This document shows, in pieces, positions 46,425 through 61,844 of a DNA stretch of 64,000 nt. Origin of the DNA: Cladobotryum mycophilum (lineage: Eukaryota; Ascomycota; Sordariomycetes; Hypocreales; Hypocreaceae); contig CM071590.1 of assembly GCA_036429605.1 (NCBI GenBank), positions 4,588,001 to 4,652,000 of the forward strand, written 5' to 3'. The notes under the pieces are model-generated. The model was not told the origin of the DNA and searched no databases. It saw nothing but the letters and a program-made list of their open reading frames with translations. Made by a program: the position numbers and the translations under genes. How positions within the stretch are numbered: the first letter of the stretch is position 1; each line of letters begins with the position of its first letter.

Positions 46425-47380
46425 ATAGTTAAACAATAAACATAGCATTTAATGCCTAGATTTTCAATCCATTTATTATTAAATTGTTTAAGAATATATA
46501 ATAATAAAAATAAAAATAATCCTATCTTAAGGATATACTAGATATAAAATAAAATTAATATTATAAACTATTAGCTAACTTTAAACCTTAGCATACCTTT
46601 TAAACTATTATAATAAAAGGTTTAGTTATATTACTAAAATTGAAATATAAGTAGTTAATTTACTTACACTTAAACCTATTTATACTTTTTATATAGAATA
46701 TTTGCTATAAGAATGCATAAACTAAATTTAAAAACAAAGGTTTTTGAAAAGCAAGATCTTCTGCGAGCATTTAAGGCCTTAAGATTACTTAAAAATGAAT
46801 AGATTCCTTATCACTGATTATACTCAATATCACAGTTATCTATAATAGTAAATTGTATATACATACATTCTTTAAATTATATATATAATCAATAACTATA
46901 ACTATTATCTTAATAATTAAATAAATAATTAAAGTATTTAATTAACTTAAATCTAATTATTAAATAAACCTAGAAAAAATAATAAAATAGGTTAAAAGAA
47001 TAATCTAAATCTAAGCTTTATAATCATAAAACTAAAAAAATTAATATAAGATTATTAAAAGAAAACTAAAAATTAAATAATTAATTAAATAAGATAATAA
47101 ATATAATTAAAAACATATAAATAAATAAATAAAATGTTTAATAATAATATTTAAAAGATATTTAATAATATGAATAAAAACTTATAAAAAATAATTAAAT
47201 TTTATATAATTTTAAATAATAATATATATAATCAGTTAACAAATACTTTAAGTGTATAATTAAATAATAAATTCTTTATTAAAATATATAAGATCTAGAT
47301 CTTAATAAGATAAAGCTACACCTATCTATTATAATTAACTAATATAAGCAAACGAGTCACAAAGACTTATCTTTAAAAGG
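46425..47380 (+). repeat. Forward copy of the dispersed repeat
   Basis: Contains ACATAGCATTTAATGCC near its start, the central TCTTCTGCGAGCATTTAAGG segment near 46757 and the terminal ACGAGTCACAAAGACTTATC at 47352-47371. Moderate decay by transitions. Confidence 0.55.
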
Positions 47381-47667
47381 AATATAATAAATAATAAATA
47401 TTTTATTAAAATATGTAAGATTGAAATTTTAATAAAATATGACTAAACCTGTTTATTACAATTAATTAAAATAATTACATAAGCTATAAAGACTTATCCT
47501 ATAAGAGGGATTATTTTATTAATTATATTAAACAATAACATTAAATACTAAGTTTTTCTAAGTTTATAAGTAATAGTTACTTTTATATAATAAAAGTAAA
47601 TTAAATAGTATTTATATTTAATAATTACATTTAATAAAAAGTTTTTTTTACTTTATGGTCATTATGT

Positions 47668-47735
47668 GCCGGCGCAGCAACAGCCGGCGCAGGGGGTTAT
47701 CCCGGCGCCAAAGACTATTAGCGAGGAATTTATAA
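47668..47735. other. GC-rich islet of unknown origin
   Basis: A stretch of about 70 bases has three GGCGC-containing motifs (GCCGGCGCAG twice and CCCGGCGCC) inside DNA that is otherwise almost pure A+T. The first two and the third can pair as a hairpin. It has kept its CpG sites and is not coding. It may be the end of a recent small insertion; no flanking duplication was found by eye. Confidence 0.5.
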
Positions 47736-48680
47736 CAAGAAAACACAACTTCATTATGGAGAAGAGCAAGAATTAAAGGTATTATTAACTAATACCTAAC
47801 TATAAAATCACTTTATAATCTCTATAATATTATATATTTATTTACTTTTTTATAATTAAAAATCTAATAAATTAATTCTTTTATTTATCTTAAAATGAAA
47901 ATTATGTAAAGAATACTAAAAACAATATTATAATACTATTATTATAGTAGTTTATAAAAAGTTAAAAGAAAATTCATAATCTTATAAGATTTTTAATATA
48001 TAAAAATATAGTAAATAAGAATTCATTAGAATTATTATTAGAACTATTATTAAGTATATTTTTAAATAATATGTAAACATATATATATATATTTATATCA
48101 AAGACTTTTAGGAAACATTTCTTTTAACAAACAAGTATGAAATTAAATCACTAAAGCTTAATAAAATAGTAAATTAAAAACCTTAAATAACAACTAAATG
48201 ACCCTAATTTTAATATAATAATAAGACTAATATTTATATTACTTTAAGACTGTAGAAAAGAACTTCAAATGAAATTATAATAAAATACCTTAATATTATT
48301 AAATAAATTAAATAATAATATCTTATTAAAAACACCCCTTAAGCTTATATTTACTTTATTATAATTCAAAAGTCAATTTAAGTAAGATTGATTTAGTAAA
48401 CATATATAAATAAGTTATATAAAGTTTTTCATAACTATAAAACTCTTATTCTATAAGAAACCTTAAATCGATATTAAAACTAAGCTAAAGATTAAAATAA
48501 TTACTTATAGTTTTATAAAAAAGATAAAAAAAGATCCTGTTAATATAACTAAATTCTCTTAGATTTTATAAAGAACTAATTAATAATAATCTTTTTTTAA
48601 TAAGCTTATTATTAAAAGTCCCTTAATAAATACTAAAACTCCTTTTTAAAATATATATATATATAAAATTATAATAGGGA

Positions 48681-48840
48681 AAGCTTAATGTATGCGCTAT
48701 ACGCGCACACATATAATATTACCCTATCACTTTCTTATTATATAGTGTTGACTATACAATCGTATACTTTTAATAAACCTAAGCCTAGAAAATACAATAA
48801 TCTATTATATATTTATTTAATTAAAATACTTTTATTATAA
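48681..48840 (+). repeat. Left member of a direct-repeat pair
   Basis: About 160 bases from AAGCTTAATGTATGCGCTAT to ATACTTTTATTATAA. The same order of motifs (ACCCTATCACTTTC, TATACAATCGTATACTTTTAATAAAC, CTAGAAAATAC) recurs at 52846-53005. This copy is less decayed. Confidence 0.6.
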
Positions 48841-51800
48841 TAGTTAAGTTTTTATTATGGTTATTTAACTATTATAATTATTATAATGTAATTAATTACT
48901 TATTCTTAAAAATACCCTTTATAGAAACTTAATAAAACTATACTATAGTATATTATTATAAATATGTAATTTATTAAACGGCTTTGAATAATATTTAATA
49001 TATTAATAACCTTTAAAGGCTAAATTATTATAATCTAGACTAAGATCTAATAATTAAAACTTCTTTAATCCCTATATATATAAAAGGCTATTCTTATATA
49101 ATAATTAGAAAAAACATACTTATTAAAGTATTTAATTAAAAGCTTATTATAACTTTAATAACTTTATAAATAAGAATAAGAAAAATATTAATATTTAAAA
49201 TATTTAATAACTTAAAATCTTTATAAATTGTTATATATAAGATAAATAGTTTAATTATCTATAATAAGCTTTTGAAAGAATATTAAAGAAATATTACAAA
49301 AACTTAAAACATATATTTTAAGATTAAATAATATTAATAGTATATATAATATAACACAAAGGTAATGCTTAAATAAAGAAAGTTAAGGAAATATTAAACT
49401 ACTATAATAAGCTTAATATAGACTTATAATAATATATATAGCTATAGCATAAAGGAATTTTTATAATATAAAGAAAGTCATTTTAATTACTTATGTTTAA
49501 AACTTTTTTTAATACATAAAAAAACAAAAGTAAAAAATACATACTATATATAAAGTATAATTTTTTTAGTATTTTTTGAATAATTAAAAAATAAATTAAT
49601 ATTAAAAGAAATATTCTTAAAATCTTAATATTATTCTTATTGAAAATAAATAAAACCTACAATAATTAAAATTAAAACTATAATATTCCTTATATAATAG
49701 TATTAAATACTTTATTAATTTATAGTTAAAGAAAATCATTAATATTATAAACATACAAATAGAAATATTAACTAAAATAAGTCATATAAGCATGATTAAA
49801 GCTATGAGTATAAAATTGAAATAAATATTTTATATTCCTATAATAATATATAATTAAAAACCTATTAAGACATACATACTAAAGCAATAACATAATGAAA
49901 ACATTAAGAATTCTATAATACAATATATAAAGGTTTTTTCTAAAAGTTATTTATTATTAAAGTATAACTAAAGAATTTGTTTATGTATATAGTAATTAAC
50001 AAAGATGTTATTATAAAAGAAAAAAGTTTAATATGTTTTAAAATAAAATAATTAATAATTAATAATATAATGAGATTTTCTAAAAGCTATATGTTTATAA
50101 TAATATATGTAATAAAAGAAAAATTAACTATGTTACTATAGCATAAACCTATTAATTATATAACTAAACTATTATTTAATACTATAATATTCTATAATAC
50201 TATTTCCCTTTTAAAGAAATAGAATTAAAAGAATTAAAAGAATAAATTAGATTTTTAAATGAATGAGTATAATTATAATTTTCTAATATAATATTTATAA
50301 AATACTAAATAGTCTACTAAATCGCATTTATATAATATATTATAATAATTGGTTTTTTTTTTGAAAAAAAAACCTAAATAGAATATATATATAAAATATA
50401 TTAAGTAAATCCTAAAGATATAATAAAATATTAAATTATATACTAAATTAATCAAATATTAAGAATATTATTTTAAAAGAATAGTGAGTTCTATAGAAAT
50501 CTAATTGAATTATTAAAATCTTTAAATGTTTATAAAATAACTGAAATCTTTTAAAAAAATATACTAATATATATATTTATTATTATTTTTTATTACATAT
50601 TACCTAAAAAATAAACCTTATAAATATACTATTAAAACAAGTAGACTATTAAATTAAAAAGCAATATTAAACTATTACTTAACGCATAAAAAAACTTATA
50701 AACTAAACTATTATAATACTTATATATATAAAAGAATATAATAAATTATTATTATAGAATAAATATTCTAATATTTTAAAATAATTTAAATAGAATAAAA
50801 TATTGTTATAAGTAAAGGCTTAAATTAATGAATCCTAAAGTAAATGTATACTAAATCCTAATTAATTAACGTAAAAAATAAATTCATTATAAATAATCTT
50901 TCTTAAATTATTCTATTAAAAATATAATTTATTAAAAAATAACTTATAATAATAAATTTACTTAATATTTAATAAATCTTAGTAAAAAGATATAAAAAAC
51001 TAATACTATGAGAAAAAATTAAAAAGTACAATAAAAGGACTAAAAAGCCAATAAAAACTAAATGCTTAATTTAAAAATAATCTATTAAATTCTAAAATAT
51101 ATTTAACTATTCTAAAATAAAAGGCTTTATAAAAAAGCTTTATAAAAGATTATAAAAAGTTATATTATAATAACATATAAATCATACGTTTAAATGAAGA
51201 TTATACCTTAAAATTATTATAATATAAATTATATTAATTATAAATAAATTAAAATATTAAAATATATATTTAAAACAAGAAAGTTTATTAAAATGGACTT
51301 TTAATAGTATAAACTATATAATTAGCTTAAATCTCCATTAATTACTTAATAATTGTAAAAAAAACTAAACATATATTTTATTATAGGTTTATTTATAATA
51401 CTATTTAAGATAGTTTATTTTATTTTATAATTAAGCAGTGAATATAGTATATAATACCTCTGTTTTTTATAGATTTATTATTAAATTATTTAATAAAATA
51501 TAATAGAAAAAGAATAATTTTACTTTAAGAATACATTAACTATAAAATAAGATTAATACTATGAATTATTCATTAACCTTAGACTTTAATATACCTCGTA
51601 AACTATTATATTAAAATGTATAATTATATAATTAAATTTAAAATTTAAATAATTAATTTAATTAAATCTAAACCTATTTATACTTTTTATATAATAATAA
51701 ATAAACTAAAAATAAATTAATTAAATTAAATTAAATAGTAAATATACTTAAAAAGAATATAAATAAAAAACAAACAAATATATAATTATAATATTTAAAA

Positions 51801-52845
51801 AGAATTGAATTATATAAATAAATAAAAACTTAAAGTTTAAATAATTAAAAATAATAATATATATAATTATTTAATTAATATTTTAATTATATAATTAAAT
51901 AATACATATTTTATTAGAATATATAAGATCTAGATCTTAATAAGATAAGGCTAAACCTATTTATAATAATTAACTAATACAATTAAACGAGTCATAAAGA
52001 CTTATTCCCTAAGAAGGCTAAATAAAAATATAAAAATTAAATAATTAAAAGTATTTAATAATTATAAACAGTCTATTCATAAGATTAATAGGCCTTAATA
52101 ATAATGTTCTAAGAACCTAAGATTCTATAAATAAAATAATACTACTAATTAAATTAAGTAAAAGTCAGGTAAATAGCTAACAAAAAAACTAAGAACAATA
52201 TAACATATAGATTACAAAAATAAACAATTAAATTTACTATTATTATTATTATAAACCCTTTTATTATAAAGCTTATTAAAATATATATAATTATAATAAT
52301 AAAATCTTGAATTATACTAAACAATAATAATAAAAACTAGATTATAATAAGTATTAATAGTATTAGAAAATATATAATTAATTACTATAGGCTTATAAAA
52401 TATTTAACTAGTTTTTTAATAACTAAAACATTATTTTCTTTCTCTATAATACTATAAAAATAAACTATATAATATATATAATCTACAATGTTTTAGTTAA
52501 TTCAGTTTTAACAAGCATAGACTTTATAAGCATACATAAAGAGCTTACAAAAAGGTATTATAAGAGAAGTACAGGCAAAATAAAGGTATTTCTATGGTAT
52601 TTATTTAATAAAAACAAATATATAATAAAATATACAAAAATTACTAACTGTCACTTAAGGAAAAATTATAAATAAAATAATAATAGAAAAGAAACCTTAA
52701 GTAAAAAAAAACTTTAATTAATAGAATAATATTAAATAAAAAATAAAAAATAACCTAAGATAAAAATAAATAAAAGAGCTAGGTATAATATTATATTAGT
52801 ATATTAAAAAAATATACTGTAAAAAGAAAGATACTTATAATACAA

Positions 52846-53005
52846 AAACTTAATATATATACTATATGTATATATACATAATCTTACCCTATTACTTTTC
52901 TATAATGTCGTGTTCACTATATAATTGCTTACTTTTAATAAACTCAAATCTAGAAAATATAATTACCTATTATATATTTACTTAGTTAAAATACCCTTAT
53001 TATAA
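52846..53005 (+). repeat. Right member of a direct-repeat pair
   Basis: Aligns over its length with 48681-48840, 4165 bases upstream, with G-to-A and C-to-T differences (for example ACCCTATTAC for ACCCTATCAC). The pair could be the two LTRs of a RIP-destroyed retrotransposon, or two independent repeat copies. Confidence 0.6.
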
Positions 53006-56000
53006 AGACCTAATTAAAATAAAGATCTTTTTAAGAAAAAAATATTTAATTGCATTTTATATAAAGAGTTTTATAAATATAGGAATATTTAAAATAAAAA
53101 AGTAAAATAAGTTATAGTTAGTTTTTTATAATATAATAAGGAATATGAAAGTCTTGCTATATGTCTTAATATTAGTAAAGTTTAAAATACTAAAGAATAA
53201 AATAAAATACTTATGAAAACTATAATAATAAAAATTAGTATTTAATAAATAAAATAAGAGTAAATAATAAGTATATTAAAAATATTCAAATAAGAATAGA
53301 TTTAATGTATATAAAATTACTTTTTAAAGTAAATGAAACTAAGAATATAAGTTATAATACAAAGAACTATAAATATATAATAAAATACTATATAAAAGTA
53401 TAAGAATTTAAAAGGTGTTTTTAACATATTAAGGATCCTACTTAAATCTTATATTTTAGAAAAACTATAATTTAATAAGTATAATTTATATATATTAAAT
53501 TAAAAGAAATAACTTCTAAGTATTTTTATTAAATTCTAATAATTATAAGTTTACTGCGATTTTAAAAGTATCTTATAAAATGAAATAAAAAAATAAGTAA
53601 TTTATGTATTAATTTAAAACTATTATATTGTAGATATATAAAATTGTTTAATATGATTCAAGTAATAAAGTTAATAAAACCTAATAGTTATATATATAGA
53701 ATTACTATTAAGTTAAAGAAAACTTTAAGATAAAGGTTTATTTATAATTTTATATAATCTTTATTTTATAATTGAATAATAAATATAATACTTAATTCTT
53801 ATATTTTTATTATATTTATTATTAAACTATTTTATTAACTATAATAATAATACTAAAAATAATTCTACTTTAAAATATATTAATTATAAACTAAAATTAA
53901 TACTAGAAACTACTAACTAATTCTAAACTTTAACATATTTTTAAAAATTTTTTAATAATTAAACTATTAAATTCTTATATTAAAAATATTAATTATATTA
54001 TTAAAATTTATATTTAAATAATTCACTTAATTAGTCTTAAGTTTACTTATGTTTTTTATATAATATATTTATTATAATAATAAATAATAAACTTAGAAAT
54101 AAAAGCGTTTAAAAGGCTAGATTTTTTACAAATGCTTAAAACCTTAAGATTATTTATATCTTATAAATAAATAGATTCTTTCTTATACACTTATCATTAT
54201 AGTTACTAATAACAGTGAATTATACATATAATCGTGTGTATATAATAATCCTGTAAATTATAATATATAATGAATAACTATAATATTTTAAGAGTTAAAT
54301 AAGTAATTAAAGTACATGGTTAACCTAACTTATGTTATTAATTATAATTAGAAAAGACAATAGAATAATTTAACTAAAAAAAGCTACATATAAACTCTAT
54401 TAACACTAAAAAAAAACTAACTATAAAAATATTAAAAATTATAAAAACTACAAAGAATTAATTATTTAAATAATTATATATATTATTATCTTTAATTATC
54501 TAGAATTTAATTACTTTTATTGTATTTTATTTAAACTATTTAGTTTCTTTTTAAACCTTATAATTAAGTTTAGGCTTTTTATTTTTATTTTATTTCTTAT
54601 TTATTATATAATTTAAATTATTTAAACAATTAATCTTTTTTAATCCTAATTATTTTTTATAATCTTTTTATTTAGTTTTATTTTTAGCCTGAATAGATTT
54701 TATATTTAGCTTTTTTTGTTTATGTTAATTTACTCCTTTTTCCGGGTATAGTTAATAACTTAATTTAGCTTAGTTAGGTGCTTTAATTATTTATTTAGTT
54801 ATTGAAATAGTAAGAACAAAATATTCTTTAATTGTTATTTTTGACTCTGATAGCTTAAATAAGAGTTATAGTTATTCATTATATGTTATGATTTATGATT
54901 AGTGGGAAGGAATATAGTTATTATTATAGTAAATATATTATATAAAGAAATATAAATAAACTTAAGTTTAACTAAATTAATTATTTATACTTTAATTTGA
55001 ATAATATAATTAAAGCTCTTAATATAATTGTTTAAGAGGTATAGTAAGTTCTAGAATTAGCTAATAGCTTATAATATTAATCTTATTTTATAAGTAATGT
55101 ATTCTTAAAGCGAGATTATTTTTATGATTTTTATTATTATTGTAATATGTTATTAAATAATTTAATAACAATAAATATATTAAACTATAAAGACTAAATA
55201 TTATATTTGTTATTTAATTATTTAATTAATATCTTAATTATATAATTAACTAATATAATTAAACAAGTTATAAAGACTTATCTTTTAAGCGGGATTTATA
55301 ATTTTATATAAAAGGTTAAAAGTATTTTAAGAATGTATGTTGGGTATACTAGAAAGGAGTTTATAAATCTTATAGATATTAATGTTCTTTTTGTATTAAG
55401 GCTAAACAAAGACCTAGAGCTATATATTAATTATTATAGGTTTAGTAGAATAGTAATTAGAGATAGGATTGCATTGTTATTTATTAATAACATTATTAAT
55501 AATTTACAATAAAAAAGTTTGTTTTAGTATATAAATGTAAAAATATTTATTATCAAATATACATTTATAAAAGTTATAAACAAAGAATATTATTTTATTA
55601 TAAGTATAAACACTTTAAATAGTAGATAATACTATTTAACCTAATTAATCTACTTATAATGTTTTAAAAACATATTAATAAAATTCTAAAAAAACTCGAT
55701 TAATATTGTATATATAATATAGTAATCTACAATAAAAATCCTTAGTAATAGGATTATAAAACTTTAAACCTAAGAGATTTAGAATAGCCTAAGACTATTT
55801 TAGGATTATAAATAAATAAAATAAGTTATAGTTGAGAAAGCTTTATAAGAACCTTAAAGCAATTGAAAAATAACTTAGCAACGTATAAAAAGATTTATAT
55901 AAAATACTATAATAAAAATGTATTAATAAATAATTTAAACTTAAACAAACGATCTCTATATTAATAAACAACTTAAAACTAAAAGCAAAGTAATAAAAAA

Positions 56001-56889
56001 CTAATTATAGGGTATTTAAAATTATATAAGATTATAAATATTTTTATAAACTTGCTTTATTAAGAACAATATAAATCTATGATATTCTTAATATTAGTAT
56101 GAAAACATAATAGTAAGACTCTTGTATATTTTTGAAGTTTAATTTTATAAAAAAGAATGTCTTAAAAAAGGTGTTTAAAAATTAAAGTGTATGATAAAAG
56201 TATAAGAAGTTAAGTTAAAATAGAATAATAATAATATAAATATAAAGCAATTTAAAAAAGAATTAAAGAACTATAAACTAATAAATGTTATAAGAATAAG
56301 TATTTAATGAGTATATAGTAATATAATAGCAACGCTATTTAATTTTTTATTTGTTAGTTTTATCATTATTATTTTTAATCATCTGTTAAAATTAAAAGTA
56401 AGTATTAGAACTTAATTAACGTATAGAAATTATAATTAATCTCATCCCTGTATCCCTTTTAAATAACAGTAAATTAATTATAAAGCCTTAATAGAATAGT
56501 AAAAATAATAGTTTAAGAAAAACTTAATAAAAACTGTATAATAAAAATATAATAATAAAATACTTACAGTAATTATAGTATAGTTAACTTAAATACTCTT
56601 ATAAGCTTAAAAGGTATAGTAGTCGATAATAATAACATAGGTTAGCTTCTACGTAGGAAGTTAATAGTAATATAATAAGGCTAAAAAAAGGGAAAATATA
56701 TAAAAGTAATAGTCATAGTATTAATTAAGGATTTAAAGCTTTCTTTTATAGTATTTTAAAAGTTTTCTTAAAGGCCTTATAGCCTAAGGTATAGAGCTAA
56801 TAGTAGATTAATAGTAGACTTAGTATATAATAGAAAGAAAACTTATACAAAAATAATCTTAGTTATTTTTCTAGTAATATATATAGTTT

Positions 56890-57740
56890 TTTTATTTATT
56901 TCATGATTAAACAGTAAATATAGCATCTAGTACCTGGGCTTTTAGTATATTTATTATTAAATTATTTAATAAAGTATAATAATAATTATAAAAATAATTC
57001 TATCTTAAGAATATACAAGCTATAAAATAAGATTAATACTATAAGCTAACTCTAGACTTTAAGATATCTTATTATAGTAAATGCATTAATTATATTATTA
57101 TAATTAATTTAATTAAACTTAAATTCATTTTATACTTTTTATATAATCTATTTATTATAATAATATATAAACTTAATTAAAAAACAAAGGTTTTTAGAAA
57201 ACTAGATTTTCCGCGAGTACTCAAGGCCTCGAGATCACTTATACCTTATAAATAAATTAAGTCCTTCCTGTACACTTAACACCGCAGTTGCCTATAACGA
57301 TAAATCGTACACATAGCCGCGTGCATGCAACGATCCCATAAAACAATTAACAACCATGACTATCATCTGAGTTATTAGAGTCACAAATATTAATTAAGAA
57401 ATATTTTATTCTTATCGTATTATAAACTTAATATATTAATTGCTTAACAAGAATAAGGAAATATAAAATAAATAAATACTTACTTTTAATAAGTAAGTAG
57501 GTAACTAAAGCACCTGAACCTATATCTAGTTGCTGACTAAAGCTGAAAAAGGTTATATATGATAAGATAGCTTAAAAAAGAATCTAAATCTAAGCTCTAT
57601 GATGTTTAAATTAAAAGCTAAATAGAAAATTATTAAAATAAAAGAAAACCAAAAACAAATTAATTAATTAGGTTAGATAATAGATATACCTAAACAAAAA
57701 AATTTAAATAAAGGAAATTAATTATATAATTATAATTTTT
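56890..57740 (+). repeat. Forward copy of the dispersed repeat
   Basis: Starts with GTAAATATAGCATCTAGTACC. The section 57210-57345 is well preserved and includes CCGCGAGTACTCAAGGCCTC and CGTACACATAGCCGCGTGCA. The tail is cut and followed at once by a reversed copy. Confidence 0.55.
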
Positions 57741-57744
57741 AAAA

Positions 57745-58445
57745 CCACCTTAAGGGACAAGTCTTTTTAACTTATGTAATTATATTAATTAATTATAATA
57801 AATAAATTTAGTTTTATCTTATTAAGATCTATATTTTATATATTTTAGTAAAATATTTATTATTTAATTATATAATTAATAACTTATTTCAGGTTAGTTA
57901 AATATTCTAATTATTTAGTTTATTAGTAAGATAATAAAACTAAAAGATTTTTTTAATTAGTACTAATAATTCCAATAACTTAAGTAAGAGGTATAGTTAT
58001 TAATTATATGTTTTTATAAGATTATTATATATAGAAGTAATTATAATATTAAGTATAATTAATAGAAAAATATAAATAATCTTAAGGCTTTGCGTATTTA
58101 TTAAAGATTAGATTATTATTTATAATTATAGTAAATATATGAAATAAAAAGTATAAATAACTTTAGGTTTAATTAGATTAATGACTTAAACTTCAACTTT
58201 AATAATATAATTAAAGCTTTTAGTATACTAACTCAATGACTCAGTCATTGTTTAAGAAACATATTAAGGTTTAGAGTTAGCTATAAGCTTATAGTATTAA
58301 TCTAACTTTATAACTAGTATATTCTTAAAATAAGATTATTTTTATTAGTTTTATTATATTTTATTAAATAATTTAATAATAAATATATTAAAAGTATAAA
58401 TACTAGATATTATATTTATTATTTAATTATAAACTTAAAGGAATT
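57745..58445 (-). repeat. Reversed copy of the dispersed repeat
   Basis: Opens with ACCTTAAGGGACAAGTCTTT and closes with the reverse of the family start near 58440. It lies tail to tail with the copy at 56890-57740. Confidence 0.55.
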
Positions 58446-58771
58446 ATATAAAAGTTTCTTTTTAAATTTTATAATTACATAACAACTATACTAGTTAATT
58501 ATTATATGTTTAGTATTCTTTATTATTAAATTATTTAATAAAATATAATAATAATAATAGAAATGATTTTATTTTAAGAATATACTTGTTATAAAATAAA
58601 GTTAATATTATAAGCGATTAGCTAATTCTAGATCTTAGTATATTATTATATTAAGAGCTATAATTATATAAATAAAAACTTATAAAAAGAAACTAGTTAA
58701 GTTTTAAATAATTATAAGTAATGATATCTATAATCGCTTGGCTACTATTTTAATTATATGTAATCCTTTAA

Positions 58772-59670
58772 TTTTATACTTAAACAACAAATATATTATT
58801 TAATCCCTGTATTTTTAATATATTTATTATTAAATTATTTAATAAAGTATAATAATAATACTAATAAAAATTATTTTATTTTAAAAATATATTAGTTATA
58901 AAATAAAATTCATATTATAAGCTATTAACTAAATCTAAACCTTATTATATGTTTTAATCTTTTAATAATAAAATAATTATATTATTATATTAAAAACTTT
59001 AATTATATTATTAAAATTAAAATTTAAACAATTAATTTAATTTAACTAAAAAAAATAAGAATTTTTAAAACAACAATCGTTTATAAGTATTTAAGGCCTT
59101 AAGATTACTTATAAAATAAATAAATTTCTTATCTTAATTATACTTAATATAGTAATTACCTATAATAGTAAATTACTTATATATATAGTTATATACATAT
59201 AATAACCCTATACAAACATACAATTAATAACCATAACTCTTATTTAATCTATTAAAGTTAAAAATTAAATTAAATAATAAATAATAAAAAACAATTAAAA
59301 TTAAAAAAAAACTTAATTCGTTAAGTAGTTTAAATGATATTATGAATAAAAATAAAAATAAAAAAGCTTATATTTAATTATGAGGTTTAAAAAAACTAAA
59401 TAATTTAAATAATTAAAAGTAATAATATAGATAATTATTTAATTAATATTTTAATTATATAATTAGATAAAAAGTATTTTATTAAAACATATAAAGTCTA
59501 GACCTTAATAAGATAAGGTCAAACCTATTTATTATAATTAATTAATATAATTAAGTAATAAATGTTTTATTAAAATATATAAGATATAGATGTTAAGGTA
59601 AGACTAAACCTACCTGTTATAATTAATTAATACAATGCAATGGGTTAAAAAGACTTATTCTCTAAGAGGG
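58772..59670 (+). repeat. Forward copy of the dispersed repeat
   Basis: Runs from the ACAACAAATATATTATTTAA start region through GTATTTAAGGCCTTAAGATT near 59087 to the terminal AAAGACTTATTCTCTAAGAG near 59648-59667. Confidence 0.5.
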
Positions 59671-60774
59671 GTAATAATATATATAATTATTTAATTAATA
59701 CTTTAATTATATACTTAAATAATAACTATATTATTATAATATATAAGATTTATATTTTAATAAGATAAGGCTAAACCTGTTTATGTAGTTTTTTAATTTT
59801 GTGGTTGAACAGTGAACATGGCATCTGGTGCCTGTGTTTTTGGTACGTCTAAACCTGTTTATTATAATTAACTAATACAATTACATAAACGACGAAGACC
59901 CGGCCCTTAAGGGGGCATTATTCTTTTTTATTTATAGTATAAACAAGGGATTGTTATATTTGTTTGAGCTTTTTCTATTAGTAAAACTTATAATAACATA
60001 AGTATTCTTTTAGTATATTATTTACATAGTAAAGCCTAGTCTATTAAATAGTTTTTTTTTCATTCTTGTATTTCCTTATACTAAGATTATTACATTTATA
60101 ATTTTTTAAGTTTTATAATAATTTTAGTTTATTATACAATTAATTCCCTCCCTTAGGGGACAAGACTTTATAAGTCATTCAATTATACTAATTAATTATT
60201 ATAAATAGCTTTAATTCTATTTTATTTAATTATATAATTAAACTTAGATTTATTTTATAATATTATTTAGATTACGTAAATAATTAAGTTATCTTTAATT
60301 ATTATTATCTTTTATTACTTTCTACTTAATTTTGTTTTTAGCTTTAATAGAATTTACGTTTAGCTCTTTTACCCGTGTTATCTCATTCCCTTTTCTAAGC
60401 ACATTCGGGAACTGGATTTAGGTCAGCTTAGACAATAGTTGTAGTTATTAATTGTGTGTTATAAGTGCGTGTTTTATAAGATCGTTGGGTATACGCGATT
60501 ATGTCTATAATTTGCTATTACAAGTAACTATAATATAGAGTGTATAAGAAAACGCCTATGTATTTATAAGTAATCTTAAGATTTTAAGTATTTATAAAAA
60601 AGCTAGTTTCTTTTAAAAAAAAACCTTTATTTCATAGTCTATATATTATTATATTAATTATATTATGTAAAGGTATAAATATATTTAATATCAATTAAAT
60701 TAATTATTTAAATTTTAATTAACATAATATAAGTAAAGCTTTTAATATAATAGTTTAAAACTATATATAGTTGT

Positions 60775-61648
60775 TAATTTTATAATTGAACAATAAATAT
60801 AATATATAATACTTATACTTTTAATATATTTATTACTAAATCATTTAATAAAATTTAATAATAATAATAATAATCCTACTTTAAGAATATATTAATTATA
60901 AAATAAACTTAATACTTATAAGTTATTAACTAATTCTAGATCTTAATATACTATTACACTAAAGATTTTACTTATTTTATTAAAATTAAAATTTAAACAA
61001 ATAATCTAATTAAACCTAAACTTATTTATACTTTTTATATAATATATTTACTATAATAATAAATAAACTAAAAGATAAAGGTTTTTTTTAAAAAGCTAGA
61101 TCTTTTATAAATACTTAAAGCCTTGAGATTGCTTATATTTTATAAATAAATAAATTCTTTTCTATACGCTTGATATTATGGTTATCTATCACAGTAAATC
61201 ATATATACAGTCGCGTACACAACGATCCTATAAATCACATATATAATCAATAACTATAATATCTTAGTAATTAAGTAAATAAGTAGAGCATTTAACTAAC
61301 TTAAATTTAATTATTAACTAAACCTAAAAAAGGCCATATATAATAAGATAGCTTAAAAAGAGAATCTAAATCTAAGCTCTATAATAACTAAACTAAAAAC
61401 TAAATAAGAGATTACTAAAACAAAAAGAAACCAAAAAATAAATTAATTAGTTAGATTAGGTAATAGATATAGCTAAAAGGAATATAAGTAAAGAAAATCG
61501 GGTATATAATTATAATATTTAAAGGGAAGTTAATTGTGTAAACAAGGGGAAAAAAGTTAATTAGGTTCCAGATAATTAAAAGCAGTACTGCATACAATCA
61601 CTTAACTAATACAATTAAACGAGTCACAAAGACCTGTCCCCTAAGGGT
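60775..61648 (+). repeat. Forward copy of the dispersed repeat
   Basis: Begins in TATAATTGAACAATAAATAT and ends with GAGTCACAAAGACCTGTCCC then CTAAGGG. A second terminal motif follows about 50 bases later (61650-61700), so the tail is present in tandem. Confidence 0.55.
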
Positions 61649-61844
61649 GATAGGTAATTAATATAATTAAATAAGTCATAAAGACTTATCTCTTAAAAGG
61701 GATTTAAAACTATATTAATATCTAATGTCTAGAGTTAGTTAATAGTTAATAATATTAATCTTATTTTATAATTCTCACATTTTAAAGTAGGATTATTCTT
61801 TTCTAATTGTTTTTTTTTAAATTATTTATTATTAAATAATAAAA

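Noticed and set aside
50273..50455. 60-codon minus-strand frame
   Set aside because: Composed almost only of Ile, Tyr, Phe, Leu, Lys and Asn, as expected by chance in this base composition.
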